Assembly (NCBI GenBank): GCA_024741835.1
Contig: JAENRP010000495.1
Location: 1 to 24,211, forward strand
DNA from: Diplocarpon mali
Lineage: Eukaryota; Ascomycota; Leotiomycetes; Helotiales; Drepanopezizaceae
Direction: 5' to 3'
Length of the DNA stretch: 24,211 bases
This document shows positions 9,314-19,014 of the stretch, in pieces. A program made the translations under genes and the position numbers. The number at the start of each line of letters is the position of its first letter. Position 1 is the first letter of the stretch. The notes below the pieces were generated by a model. The model worked only from the letters and a program-made list of their open reading frames with translations. It ran no database searches and was not told where the DNA came from.

Positions 9314-10340
9314 GTTTTATAAAAATCTTAACTTTAGATACTTGTTTTAAAAGCTCGTCTATCCTCAGAATTAGGTAAGCGTCCTTTTAAGTTAGTGTAT
9401 TTAGCTTCCGGTAGTCTATGCAAAATCAGAGGCTACCGTCGGCCTTCTTTATAAATAGTACTAGCGAAGCAAAAGGGCTAGTACTTATTTTAATAAAGCC
9501 TTTATTTAAATTCTTAAGTAAGTACTCTTTTATAACCTTAAGCTCCTTAATAGATTAACGGTAAAAGGGCGAATAGGTATTAGGTAAGGGCCCTTTTAGC
9601 TATATCTTATAATTGTAATACTAATAAGAAAAGAGGGTATCCGCATCCCTTTTTAAAAAGGCTTATTTTAAAGATCGGTACTATTTTAAGAATCGATTAT
9701 TAATTAGCTTTTTAATATTAGGATTCTTAAGCTTATATCTTTCCTTTAGAATCCTATCCACTTTATAAATATTAATTTAAAAGAACTTAGTCTCCTTATA
9801 CTTTATATTATAATAAAAGGCATTAGCGCTAATTTCGCAAATAGGAACCGCAGCTTTAAGGCATTTACAAATAAGGTTAAAATATAGTCGATTTATATTA
9901 AACTGTTTTCTTAGATCTAGCTTAATTATAAGCAAAGGCGCTGGCCTAATAATAGTAATAGGGATCTTACGCTTAGTTAAGACTATTAAATTAATATAAG
10001 ACTATCTTCTATTAATCTATTAAGCTTTATCTATAGCTATTTCCTATTCTTTATAATTAATATTAGCTTAATAATTAGATTAGATCCAAAGTCCTTTAAA
10101 AGAGGGAAAATAGATAAGGATTTCCTTTATAAATTAGAGTAATAAAGGATAATATAAAAGCTATATAAATCGGTTTTCCTTTAAATCAAGTTTAAGTTAG
10201 AATTAATATATCTATTTAACTTTAATAATAGCATTACACTAGCTTAGGTTAAGAATAACCTAAGGGTAGTTATAGATACGCCTTTTATCAATTATTAAAT
10301 AAAAGTATATATAATATATAGCTTATACGCAAATAGTATT

Positions 10341-10574
10341 TTAAAATCTATAGATAGGAATAAGGGTTAAAAGAGGAAGAATTTTAAAGCTAATTGCTTT
10401 CGAAAGATATATAGAAAGGGAATAATTTAAAAATAGGTAATCAAAGGCTTTAGTATCTACTAAAGCTAATAATAATACTTTAAGTCCATTTATACTAATA
10501 GTATAAGAGGTTAAGAATTGCTTCCCTTTTATTAAAGAGTTAAGATCTAGCTTTAATAAGTTGCACTTTCGCAA
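10341..10574 (-). pseudogene. Aspartic protease fragment of Gypsy-B copy 1
   Basis: A stop-free stretch of 77 codons that is a surviving piece of the longer gag-pol frame, not a separate gene. It reads LTSYTISINGLKVLLLALVD followed by TKAF. The active-site triad D-T-G appears as D-T-K, so the Asp is kept but Gly is lost, as expected from G-to-A change. The flanking frame is broken by stops on both sides. Copy 2 has the equivalent at 14285-14518. The start Met is incidental. Confidence 0.75.
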
Positions 10575-12204
10575 GCTTAAGTAAAAGTCTTTTCCTAAGC
10601 CTTTTCATTTTCCTAATCTTCTTTTATTTTAATCCTATTCTTAATTAAGTCTAAAGTCAGATTAGCTTCCTTTATATCTTTTAAAGTATTAATCTTACTT
10701 ATAAAAGGGCACTTAATCTTATAGTAACCAATTTTACTATAAGTCTAATAGGTAGCTTACTTAAAGGGCAAAGTAGAAGAACTAGCCTTAGCTAGCATAT
10801 TTTAATAAAAAGGGGTAATAGGCTTTAAGGCTAGTAGCCTAGAGACTTAAGTAGTACTTCTAGCACTCAGACTGCAAGCAGTCTTATTAAAGAGCGAACT
10901 AGATATCTTCTAATATAATACTAAAGTCGCTTTACTTTTAATTAAAGAGTTAAAAAGTTAGTTACTTTAATATTTAATATTAAAGGCATTTAATTAGTTA
11001 ATTATAATAATATAATCCTTCCCTTAAGAGGCCTTAGCTAAAGTATAAGTAGCTTTAAGCTAAGAGGTAATCTTATTCTATATAAAAAAGAACTACTCAA
11101 ATCTTAAGACCTCTTTTTAAATTATAGTAGATTGGAATTAGGCTTAAAACTAAAGGAAAGTTTCTTTAAAATAACTAGCTTCTCTTATATAAAGGTAGTA
11201 GAAAGTAGATTAAAATAGGTCTACCTCTTAACTAATTAAAAAGTAACTATTTAGTAGTTCTACTATTTCTTAATAGTTTTAAAAGGGGTTAGTCTTTAAA
11301 AGGTACTAAGGTTTGAGGTACATTTAGGCTTATCTTATAATAGATCTTTAAATAAGGGCTTAGTAAGTTTACTTATTCGGATATAGGTTAGCATTGACTT
11401 GCAATCGGTCTTAGACTAAAGCTAACTACTACTTATATATTAAAGAGGTTCTATTATTAAAGGGGGTAATCTTTTTAATCAGCTGAATTTTTAGCTATTT
11501 TATATTTATATCAACTCTTAAAGGAGGCTAGGTCTTTTAAAGGTAGGTAGATTCTTACTTAATAGTCTAATATATATACTAAGCTATCTCTTAGCTTTAA
11601 TAAGCTAAGGTCTTTAGGCTAAAGATAGTCTAAGCAATCTTACTAATCTTACTTTATAATTATTAATTAAATTAATCTTAGTATTATAAAGATTCCTTTA
11701 AACCTAAGACTATTTCTTATAAGACGTTCGGATTTGAAAAGTCTTATTTATCTTAATTAGCTTAGCTATAGTATTATAGTCTCTTGCCCTTAGTAGCAAA
11801 GGAAGGTCCGGCCTTAAGGGCTAAGGTAAGGGTACTCCTTATAGAAGCTAGTTCCTTAAATAAACCAAATACATTCTAAGTTTACTAACTTCTAGCTAAT
11901 AGGGAATTTATTTTACTGATTTTAGTTTCGATAGTAATTCGGTTAAAAAGGGGTTTTATAAAAAAAGGGTTCTAATAGTATAGTACTCTCCTAACTTCTA
12001 CTTATAGCACTTTTATAAAAGGAGTAGTTAAGAAAATCCAACTAATAAAAGCGTTCCTTAATTATACTAATTAATAAGCTATACTTAAGCTTTTAATTTA
12101 TTTAAAAGATCTCTAAGATCCTAATTCTATCGAAAGTTGAAATAACTGTAAATTGATTTTTAAAAGAGGTAAGATATTATTAAAAGCTATCCCTAATAAA
12201 AAAG

Positions 12205-12217
12205 AACTTCTTTATTT
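12205..12217 (-). promoter_or_regulatory. Primer-binding site of Gypsy-B copy 1 (mutated)
   Basis: On the minus strand this reads AAATAAAGAAGTT, two bases after the LTR end, and is the RIP-altered form of the copy 2 site. The LTR of this copy carries AACTTCTTTATTT, so complementarity is still perfect because both partners carry the same changes. Confidence 0.55.
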
Positions 12218-12219
12218 AA

Positions 12220-12332
12220 TATAATAATATAAAACCGCCGAAGTGCAAGATTAAGTATAAGAGTAAGAAGTAGTGCAAAAGGCGTATTCTATAGGTCTAA
12301 TATAAAAGAAATAAAGAAGTTAGAGAGCCTTC
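12220..12332 (-). repeat. 5' LTR of Gypsy-B copy 1, first part (113 bp)
   Basis: Inverted match to the 3' end of the Gypsy-B LTR (12527-12639). It stops at 12332 where copy 2 begins. The remaining 194 bp resume at 17321 after copy 2 and its target duplication: 113 + 194 = 307 bp, the full LTR length. Confidence 0.9.
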
Positions 12333-12639
12333 TATAACGGCTGCACCTCTACTTAGTGCAATTACCTAGGAGTATAGCGTTTTAAGGTTTTACAATCTCG
12401 ATTCGATATAGGATTATCTCAAATCGACCCTAAAGGTATAAAAGGATATTCTTATATAATATTATATAAACGGACAAAGAGCCTTAAGCTACTTATATAT
12501 ATAAGGAAGAAGGGCTCTCCCCTAAGGAGGGCTCTTTAACTTCTTCGTTTCCTTTATATTAGACCTATAGAATACGCCTTTTATACTACTTCTTGCTCCT
12601 ATACTTGATCTTATACTTTAGCGGTTTTATATTATTATA
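12333..12639 (+). repeat. 5' LTR of Gypsy-B copy 2
   Basis: 307 bp, starting TATAACGG (RIP form of TGTAACGG). A TATA-like TTATATATATAAGG lies around 12492-12505, followed by a stem AGGGCTCTCC...GGAGGGCTCT and the self-primer stretch at 12538-12550. It matches the 3' LTR over its whole length. Confidence 0.92.
12538..12550 (+). promoter_or_regulatory. Putative self-primer of Gypsy-B
   Basis: AACTTCTTCGTTT is the exact reverse complement of the primer site at 12642-12654. It lies about 35-45 bp downstream of a TATA-like run, so it may be at or near the RNA 5' end. The role is inferred by analogy with Tf1-type elements. Confidence 0.55.
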
Positions 12640-12641
12640 TT

Positions 12642-12654
12642 AAACGAAGAAGTT
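12642..12654 (+). promoter_or_regulatory. Putative self-priming primer-binding site of Gypsy-B copy 2
   Basis: AAACGAAGAAGTT starts two bases after the 5' LTR. It pairs over 13 bases with 12538-12550 inside the LTR. I see no tRNA complement at this place. Confidence 0.6.
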
Positions 12655-12659
12655 CTTCT

Positions 12660-14284
12660 CTACTAAGGACGGCTTTTAATAATATCTTACCCCTTTTGAA
12701 ATTCGATTTGCAATTGTTTTGACTTTCGATAGAATCAGGATCTTAAAGATCTCTTAGATAAATTAAGAGCTTAAGTATAGCTTATTAACTAGTATAATTG
12801 AAGAATGCTTTTATTAGCTAGATTTTCTCAACTACTCCTTTTATAAAAGTGCTATAGGCAGAAGTTAGGAGAGTACTATACTATTAAAACCCTTTTTCTA
12901 TAGAACCCCTTTTTAACCGAATTATTACTAAAACTAAAATTGGTAAAATGAATTCCCTACTAATTAGAAGTTAGCAAATATAAAATATACCCAGTTTGTT
13001 TAAGGAATCAGCTTCTATAAGGAGTATCCTTACCCTAGCCCTTAAGGACAGACCTTCCTTTACTATTAAGGGTAAGAGACTATAATATTATAGCTAAGCT
13101 AATTAAGATAAGCGAGACTTTTCAAATTCGAATATCTTATAAGGAATAGTCTTAGGTTTAAAGGAATCCTTATAACGCTAAGATTAATCTAATTAATAAT
13201 TATAAAGCGAGATTAGTAGAATTACTTAAGCTATTGCTAGCTTAAAGACCCTAGCTTATTAAAGCTAAGAGATAGCTTAGCGCATATATTAGACTATTAA
13301 GCGAGATTCTACTTATCCTTATAAGACTTAGCCTCCTTTAAAAGTTAATATAAATATAAAATAGCTAAAAATTCAGCTAATTAAAAAGATTATCTTCTTT
13401 AATAATAGAACCTCTTTAATATATAAGTAGTAGTTAGCTTTAGTCTAAGACCGATTGCAAGTCAATGCTAACCTATATCCGAATAAGTAAACTTACTAAG
13501 CCCTTATTTAAAGATCTATTATAAGATAAGCCTAAATGTACCTCAAACCTTAGTACCTTTTAAAGACTAACCCCTTTTAAAACTATTAAGAAATAGTAGA
13601 ACTACTAAATAGTTACTTTTTAATTAGTTAAGAGGTAGACCTATTTCGATCTACTTTCTATTACTTTTATATAAGAGAAGCCGATTATTTTAAAGAAACT
13701 TTTCCTTAGTTTTAGGCCTGATTTTAATCTGCTACAATTTAAAGAGAGGTCTTAAGATTTAAGTAGTTCTTCTTTATATAGAATAAGATTACCCCTTAGC
13801 TTAAAGCTGCCTACGCCCTAGCTAAGGCCTTTTAAAGGAAGGATTATACTATTATAATTAACTAATTAAATACCTTTAATGCCAAATGCTAAAGCAATTA
13901 ACTTCTTAACCCTTTAACTAAAAGCAAGGCAACCTTAGTATTATATTAAAAGATATCCGGTTCGCTCTTTAATAAGACTGCTTGCAATTTAAGCGCTAAA
14001 AATACCACTTGAGTTTCTAAGCCACCAGCCTTAAAGCCTATTACCCCTTTTTATTAAGATACGCCAGCTAAGGCTAATTCTCCTACTTTACCCTTTAAGT
14101 AAGCTACCTACTAGACTTATAGTAAAATTAGTCACTATAAGACTAAGTGCCCTTTTATAGGTAAGATTAATACTTTAAAAGATATAAAGGAAGATAATCT
14201 AACTTTAGACTTAATTAAGAATAGGGTCGAAATAAAGGAAGATTAGGAAAATAAAGAAGCTTAAGAAAAGACTCTTACTTAAGC
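12660..14284 (+). pseudogene. Gypsy-B copy 2 gag region with zinc knuckle relic
   Basis: This ~1.6 kb region holds no long open frame but sits where gag is expected, and its inverted partner 10575-12204 is collinear. Most of it is too mutated for me to recognise a capsid. The best landmark is at 14109-14150, where the frame reads Y-x2-Y-x4-H-x4-C followed by P: a CCHC zinc knuckle with the first two Cys changed to Tyr. After it comes an acidic and basic linker (DIKEDNLTLDL). The frame continues into the protease. Function in life would have been RNA packaging and particle assembly. Confidence 0.65.
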
Positions 14285-14518
14285 TTGCGAAAGTGCAACT
14301 TATTAAAGCTAAATCTTAACTCTTTAATAAGAAGGAAGCAATTCTTAACCTCTTATACTATTAGTATAAATAGATTTAAAGTATTATTATTAGCTTTAAT
14401 AAATACTAAAGCCCTTAGTTACCTATTTTTAAATCGTTCCCTTTTTATATATCTTTTAAAAGCGATTAACTTTAAAATTCTTCCTCTTTTAATTCCTTTT
14501 CCTATTTATAGATTTTAA
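14285..14518 (+). pseudogene. Aspartic protease fragment of Gypsy-B copy 2
   Basis: A stop-free run of 77 codons inside the decayed polyprotein, homologous to 10341-10574 on the other strand. It reads LTSYTISINRFKVLLLALIN then TKAL; the D-T-G active site has become N-T-K by G-to-A changes, so the catalytic Asp is lost in this copy while copy 1 still has it. It lies between the zinc knuckle and RT, as expected for gypsy elements. It is a leftover of a larger frame rather than a gene. Confidence 0.75.
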
Positions 14519-15288
14519 AATACTATTTGCATATAAGCTATATATTATATATGCTTTTACTTAATAATTAATAGAAGACGTATTTATAACTGCCCTTAGG
14601 TTATTCTTAACTTAAGCTAATATAATACTATTATTAGAGTCAAATAGATATACCGATTCTAACTTAAACTTAATCTAAAGGAAAACCGATTTATATAGCC
14701 TTTGTATTACCTCCTATCTCTTTAGTTTATAAAGGAAATCATTATTTATCTTCCCCCTTTTAAAGGACTTCGGATCTAATCTGATTATTAAATTAATATT
14801 AATTATAAAAAATAGGAAATAGCTATAGATAAAGTTTAATAGATTAATAGAAGATAGTCTTATATTAATTTAATAGTCTTAATTAAGCGCAAGATCCTTA
14901 TTACTATTATTAAGCTAGCGCCCTTACTTATAACTAAGCTAGATTTAAGAAAGCAGCCTAATATAAATCAATTATAATTTAACCTTATTTGCAAATGCCC
15001 TAAAGCTGCAGTTCCTATTTGCGAAATTAGCGCTAATGCCTTTTATTATAATATAAAGTATAAGGAGATTAAGTTCTTTTAAATTAGTATTTATAAAGTG
15101 GATAGGATTCTAAAGGAAAGATATAAGCTTAAGAATCTTAATATTAAAAAGCTAATTAACGATTGACTTTTAAAATAGTACTAATCTTTAAGATAAGCCT
15201 TTTCAAAAAGGGATATAAATACCCTTCCTTCTTATTAGTATTATAATTATAAGATATAGCTAAAAGGGCCTTTGCCTAATGCTTATTC

Positions 15289-16020
15289 GCCCTTTTACTA
15301 TCAATCTATTAAAGAGCTTAAGGTTATAAAGGAGTACTTATTTAAGAATTTAAACAAAGGCTTTATTAAGATAAGTACTAGCCCTTTTGCTTTGCTAGTA
15401 CTATTTATAAAAAAGGCCGACGGTAGCCTTTGATTTTGTATAAATTACTAAAAGCTAAATGCGCTAACTTAGAAGGACGCTTACCTAATCCTAAGGATAG
15501 ACGAGCTTTTAGGATAAGTATCTAAAGCTAAGATTTTTATAAAATTAGATATTCGGGCTGCTTTTAATCGAATACAAATGGACCTTAAATTAAAGGAATA
15601 TACTACCTTTTGAATAAGGTATAGATCTTATAAATATAAGGTTCTCCTATTTGGCCTTTATAATAGACCTAGTACTTACTAGTAGTATATAAATTATATT
15701 CTTTTAGATTACTTAAATAATTTTTATATAGTATATTTGAATAATATTTTAATTTACTTTAAGAGTATTAAAGAGCATTAGGGTTATATTAAAAAGGTAT
15801 TAAAACGACTCTTAAAGGCTGGCCTTTAAGCAGATATTAAGAAGTGCGAGTTCTATATTACTTAAACTTAATATTTTAAATACATTTTAATAATAACTAG
15901 GATCGAATTAGACCTTAAAAAGGTCGAACTACTACGTAATTAGAAGTACTTAAGAACTATTATTAAAGTAAAGTCCTACTTAGGATTTTACGAATTCTAT
16001 TAATAATTTATTTATAACTT
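15289..16020 (+). pseudogene. Reverse transcriptase domain of Gypsy-B copy 2
   Basis: The frame reads through the classic Ty3/gypsy RT blocks: KELKVIKEYLFKNLNKGFI, STSPFALLVLFIKKADGSL, AKIFIKLDIRAAFNRIQM, LLFGLYNRPSTYQ, then VYLNNILIY at 15731-15757 and KKCEFYIT. The catalytic Y-L-D-D has become Y-L-N-N (15734-15745), both Asp codons hit by G-to-A. The Asp of LDIRAAF survives. Stops are TAG/TAA at former Gln/Trp. The first ~250 bp are duplicated, inverted, in copy 1 (9319 up to about 9570). Between the protease fragment and this domain (14519-15288) is a mutated linker with no separate gene. Confidence 0.9.
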
Positions 16021-16079
16021 TAGGCTAATTACTAAACCCTTTTCTATTTTAACCTAACTGATAGTACTTTAGAATTAGA

Positions 16080-16560
16080 TAGAAGAGTGCCGAATCGCTT
16101 TTAAAGAGCTTTGCAAGCAGTTGCTCTTAATTTAACGGATTTACCACTTTAACCCCAACTTGCCTATAAAGCTAGAAACTAATGCTTCTAATAGCATTAT
16201 TACTAGAGTACTTTCTTAATAATACTCTGATAAGCAATAGTACTTAATCGGCTTCTATTTGTATATACTCTTTAGCTACGAACTTAATTAGGAAATATAT
16301 AATAAGGAACTCTTTGCTATTATTAAATCCTGCTATAAATAGAGACCTAAGCTTATATCACTTAAGGAGCGAGTTGATATTTACTTAGATTACCGCTCCC
16401 TTAAGTACTTTATAATTACTAAGGTTCTAACTGCGAAATAGTACTAATAGATAGAATTTTTATTTAACTTCAATTTTCGAATTATATACACTTTTGATAA
16501 AGACAATTAGAAGGCTGATATTCTTAGCCGCCGAGAGTAGGATATGCCGGTTTACAAATA
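16080..16560 (+). pseudogene. RNase H domain of Gypsy-B copy 2
   Basis: After the RT thumb the frame continues with YELN at ~16277, then EIYNKELFAIIKSCYK, DYRSLKYFIITKVL, FNFRIIYTF and DKDN*KADILSRRE (~16496-16540), which are the standard Ty3-type RNase H blocks ending in the D-x-L-S-R-R signature. Several catalytic residues appear kept. Stops again fit Gln/Trp. In ordinary gypsy elements an integrase of about 400 residues would follow; it does not here. Confidence 0.85.
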
Positions 16561-16993
16561 AGCGAAGCTAGATAGCCGATCCTGAGTTTTACTTTCTTTT
16601 GCCTATTTAGATACCCGAATCAATACCGAACTAGCCGACAAATTTCTCGCCGAATCTGCCGAAGGCACCCTGGCCCTAATGTCAACCGATACTCCCGATT
16701 CGACCCCGGACTAGGGCAAACTTACTTATAGTGGTTGGTGGTGGTAGTAGTAATTGTTTCTGCTACTATGCATTAGCCCTGCGCTATAGTAGTAGGAGTA
16801 GGGGACCTATGCGATTATATGTAATTGTTATATTAAGGAAGGAAGATCCTACAAGGGGAAAAACAAATTTAAGTGCATAACGCGACTTGCGCTAAACCAA
16901 ATATAGAACGGTACCGTTTGTATAATAATGCGCTAAGTACATTACTATACGAAAATCATTATGACCTACCAATGCTTGTAAACAAGCGTTCTC
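16561..16993 (+). other. Gypsy-B copy 2 tail: weakly mutated segment in place of integrase
   Basis: The pol frame runs on for about 60 codons after RNase H (pieces ELADKFLAESAEGTLALMST and DTPDSTPD), then becomes non-coding. This segment is visibly richer in C, G and CpG than the rest of the element and retains CA and TG, so it seems to have escaped RIP. No HHCC zinc finger or D-D-E motif is present. Near its end lies an inverted repeat AATGCTTGT-AA-ACAAGCGTT (16971-16990), directly before the polypurine tract. Origin unknown: possibly a deletion joint or captured sequence. Confidence 0.6.
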
Positions 16994-17005
16994 AAAGGGG
17001 GAGGG
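16994..17005 (+). promoter_or_regulatory. Polypurine tract of Gypsy-B copy 2
   Basis: AAAGGGGGAGGG ends three bases before the 3' LTR, the usual site for plus-strand priming. Confidence 0.85.
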
Positions 17006-17008
17006 TAG

Positions 17009-17315
17009 TATAATAGCTGCACCTCTACTTAGTACAATTACTTAGGAATATAGCATTTTAAGGTTTTACAATCTCAATTCGATATAGGGTTATCTTAAAT
17101 CGACCTTAAAGGTATAAAAGGATATTCTTATATAATATTATATAAACGGATAAAGAGCCTTAAGCTGCTTATATATATAAGGAAGAAGGGCTCTCCCTTA
17201 AGGAGGGCTCTTTAACTTCTTCGTTTCCTTCGTATTAGACCTATAGAATACGCCTTTTGCACTACTTCTTGCTCTTATACTTGATCTCGCACTTCGGCGG
17301 TTCTATGTCGTTACA
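17009..17315 (+). repeat. 3' LTR of Gypsy-B copy 2
   Basis: 307 bp, start TATAATAG (from TGTAACGG) and intact end TCGTTACA. Followed by the target duplication CCTTC (17316-17320). It differs from the 5' LTR mainly by C/T and G/A. Confidence 0.92.
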
Positions 17316-17514
17316 CCTTCCTTATAGGAGAGCCCTTCTCCCTTATATATATAAGTAGCTTAAGGCTCTTTGCCCATTTATATAATATTATATAAGAATA
17401 TCCTTTTGCACCTTTAAGGTCGATTTAAGATAACCTTATATCAAATCGAGATTGCAAAACCTTAAAACGCTATACTCTTAGGTAATTGCACTAAGTAGAG
17501 GTATAGCCGTTATA
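17316..17514 (-). repeat. 5' LTR of Gypsy-B copy 1, second part
   Basis: Inverted match to the first 194 bp of the Gypsy-B LTR, after the 5 bp duplication. It ends GCCGTTATA at 17514, the RIP form of GCCGTTACA, so this is the outer 5' end of copy 1. The bases 17515-17519 (AAAGG) would be its target duplication; the partner is not in the window. Confidence 0.9.
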
Positions 17515-18386
17515 AAAGGCTTATTCTTCTTAGCAACTCTACCAGATACAATAGACTATATTATTAATAATTTAAGCAGTCGCAATATTACTAAGTTTAT
17601 TAATATCGAACTGAATATACTAAATATCTCTAATAAATACTCCCTAACTATTAAGACTTCTACTACTGCTTATGCTATGCGATAGACGGCTGCCTATAAT
17701 ATACGACAATCCTAAGCTGTACTGCTAGTACTACTAAGAACGGTAGAGTGCTTATAGTGCCGAAAGCATAACCTTACCTTCGTCGGATACGTCTATACGA
17801 ATTGTAATAAGCTTTAAAAACATAAGGAGTAATAGTAGAGAAGAATACCAGCGGCATTATTATCTATACTAAAGCTTAAGGGATATAGTGCCAAACACTA
17901 AAAGGCGAATAACGTATTAGCAAATAACGCTAATAAATCTACTAGTGATATTAATAATAGTAGTACAAAGGTTATCGCACTATCTGCCTACTACTAAACT
18001 ACCTGCGCTATAGCTAGCGCAACTATTGACCTAATAGATAGCCTACCGCTAGAATATACCTCGCTAGTAGAAAACCTTAACCAAAATAGAAAGCGATCCT
18101 ATATAAGGGAGGTAAGTGCCTACGTTGCCATCCGACGGCCCTTAGCTATTATAACTAACGACCTTACCTATTAGCTACTTAACACTAGCGCCTTATAGCA
18201 TATAACCGGCTACGCAAATGATTTTATATCCCTATCCCTTAAGACAGGCACTATTACTATAGCTAGCAGGATCAAATTACTTATAAAGGGCATTAGACTC
18301 GTTTGATTATGCTATAAGATGCCGGACGGGTCTATTAAGATTATTGAGCTAACTAATACTCTCTACTCTAGTGAGTTGTACAAGAC
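17515..18386 (+). pseudogene. Copia-2 relic, part 1: gag end and protease
   Basis: The frame begins with FLATLPDTIDYIINNLSSR, like the end of a copia Gag. A zinc knuckle follows (C-x2-C...H...C, 17748 to ~17805), then a linker, then the protease. At 18181-18192 the active site D-T-G-A reads N-T-S-A, followed by HITGYANDFISLS, typical of copia proteases, and LYSSELYKT. The 5' part of gag is missing because Gypsy-B copy 1 inserted at 17514. The frame resumes at 19015 when miniature element B and its duplication are removed. Stops are fewer and C+G is higher than in neighbouring elements, so RIP was mild here. It is a different family from Copia-X. Confidence 0.85.
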
Positions 18387-18556
18387 TGTAACACACATCG
18401 TAGCATATAAGGGAAGACAAGAATCAAATGGGCGAATTTGATTCTTCTGGCTTTTTTAGCTTAATAGTAAAGTCTTTATACTACTGACTCGGCGAGTTGG
18501 AAGGTAGTTATTAAGGTACTGCCGCTGCCGAGGTTGTTCCGAGGAATAGCGTTATA
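18387..18556 (+). repeat. 5' LTR of miniature element B
   Basis: 170 bp, starts TGTAACAC, ends GCGTTATA. Contains the 11 bp stem-loop and the TAGCTTAATAGT/TAGCTTAGTGGT-type A-box-like stretch seen in copy A. Confidence 0.87.
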
Positions 18557-18839
18557 TAAGAATCAAATTCACAGATGCCCTAACTCGATTTAGACTAGCG
18601 TATAGTCACGTGGTATAGGGTTTATTTACGCAGGAATACGTAATATACGCTAGTAGTTTAATAGAATCGATAAGGCAGTTAAACCTCACTTATTTATTAT
18701 AAGGGTACCTAAGAGGTGCTGCCTAATATTCAAGGCTATAACTAGGGGTTATAGTAAAAGGGTTATATCAACTTATATGGCTCTTTCCTGCTCCTGGCCT
18801 TATTACGTAAGGATATGTGACCTAGAAGGAGGGGGGATA

Positions 18840-19009
18840 TATAATATATATTATAGCATATAAGGGAAGATAAGAATCAAATGGGCGAATTTGATTCTTC
18901 TGGCTTTTTTAGCTTAGTGGTAAAGTCTTTATACTACTGACTCGGCGAGTTGGAAGGTAGTTACTAAGGTACTGCCGCTGCCGAGGTTGTTCCGAGGAAC
19001 AGCGTTACA
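18840..19009 (+). repeat. 3' LTR of miniature element B
   Basis: 170 bp direct repeat of 18387-18556, preceded by a purine tract AGAAGGAGGGGGGA (18824-18837), and ending GCGTTACA. Confidence 0.87.
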
Positions 19010-19014
19010 AAGAC

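Larger units (their letters stand above)
9319..12219 (-). pseudogene. Gypsy-B copy 1 relic (gag, protease, start of RT), truncated
   Basis: This is a mirror image of Gypsy-B copy 2: coordinates add to 24859 at the LTR end, the protease frame and the RT break, so there is no net insertion or deletion over ~2.9 kb. Going leftward from the LTR end at 12220 it holds a primer site (12205-12217), a heavily mutated gag and a zinc knuckle (~10709-10750, His changed to Tyr). Next come an aspartic protease fragment (10341-10574) and the N-terminal part of RT, stopping at about 9319. RT palm motifs, RNase H, integrase and 3' LTR are missing; Copia-X and the miniature element adjoin the break. Its LTR is split by copy 2. 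No intact frame remains. Confidence 0.85.
12333..17315 (+). mobile_element. Gypsy-B copy 2, complete LTR-to-LTR element (4983 bp), integrase absent
   Basis: Two 307 bp LTRs (12333-12639, 17009-17315) bound a gag-protease-RT-RNase H relic. A primer site lies at 12642-12654 and a polypurine tract at 16994-17005. The 5 bp target duplication CCTTC is perfect at 12328-12332 and 17316-17320, so this copy inserted as a unit into the LTR of copy 1. Intact ends are TGTAACG and CGTTACA. Ty3/gypsy elements normally carry integrase after RNase H; here only ~450 bp separate RNase H from the polypurine tract, with no integrase motif. All reading frames carry RIP stops. Confidence 0.92.
18387..19009 (+). 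mobile_element. Miniature LTR retrotransposon (TRIM-like), copy B, 623 bp
   Basis: Same structure as copy A. The 170 bp LTRs lie at 18387-18556 and 18840-19009, the interior is 283 bp and non-coding, and the polypurine tract is at 18824-18837. It inserted into the Copia-2 frame with a perfect 5 bp duplication AAGAC (18382-18386, 19010-19014). The LTR stem-loop AAGAATCAAAT-GGGCGA-ATTTGATTCTT and the primer site AAGAATCAAAT just after the 5' LTR are both intact. Less mutated than copy A. It has the same orientation as copy A in the window. Confidence 0.9.

Noticed and set aside
17321..17514. A solo LTR of a third Gypsy-B copy
   Set aside because: It lacks 113 bp which are found exactly at 12220-12332, with a shared CCTTC duplication; it is the other half of a split LTR.
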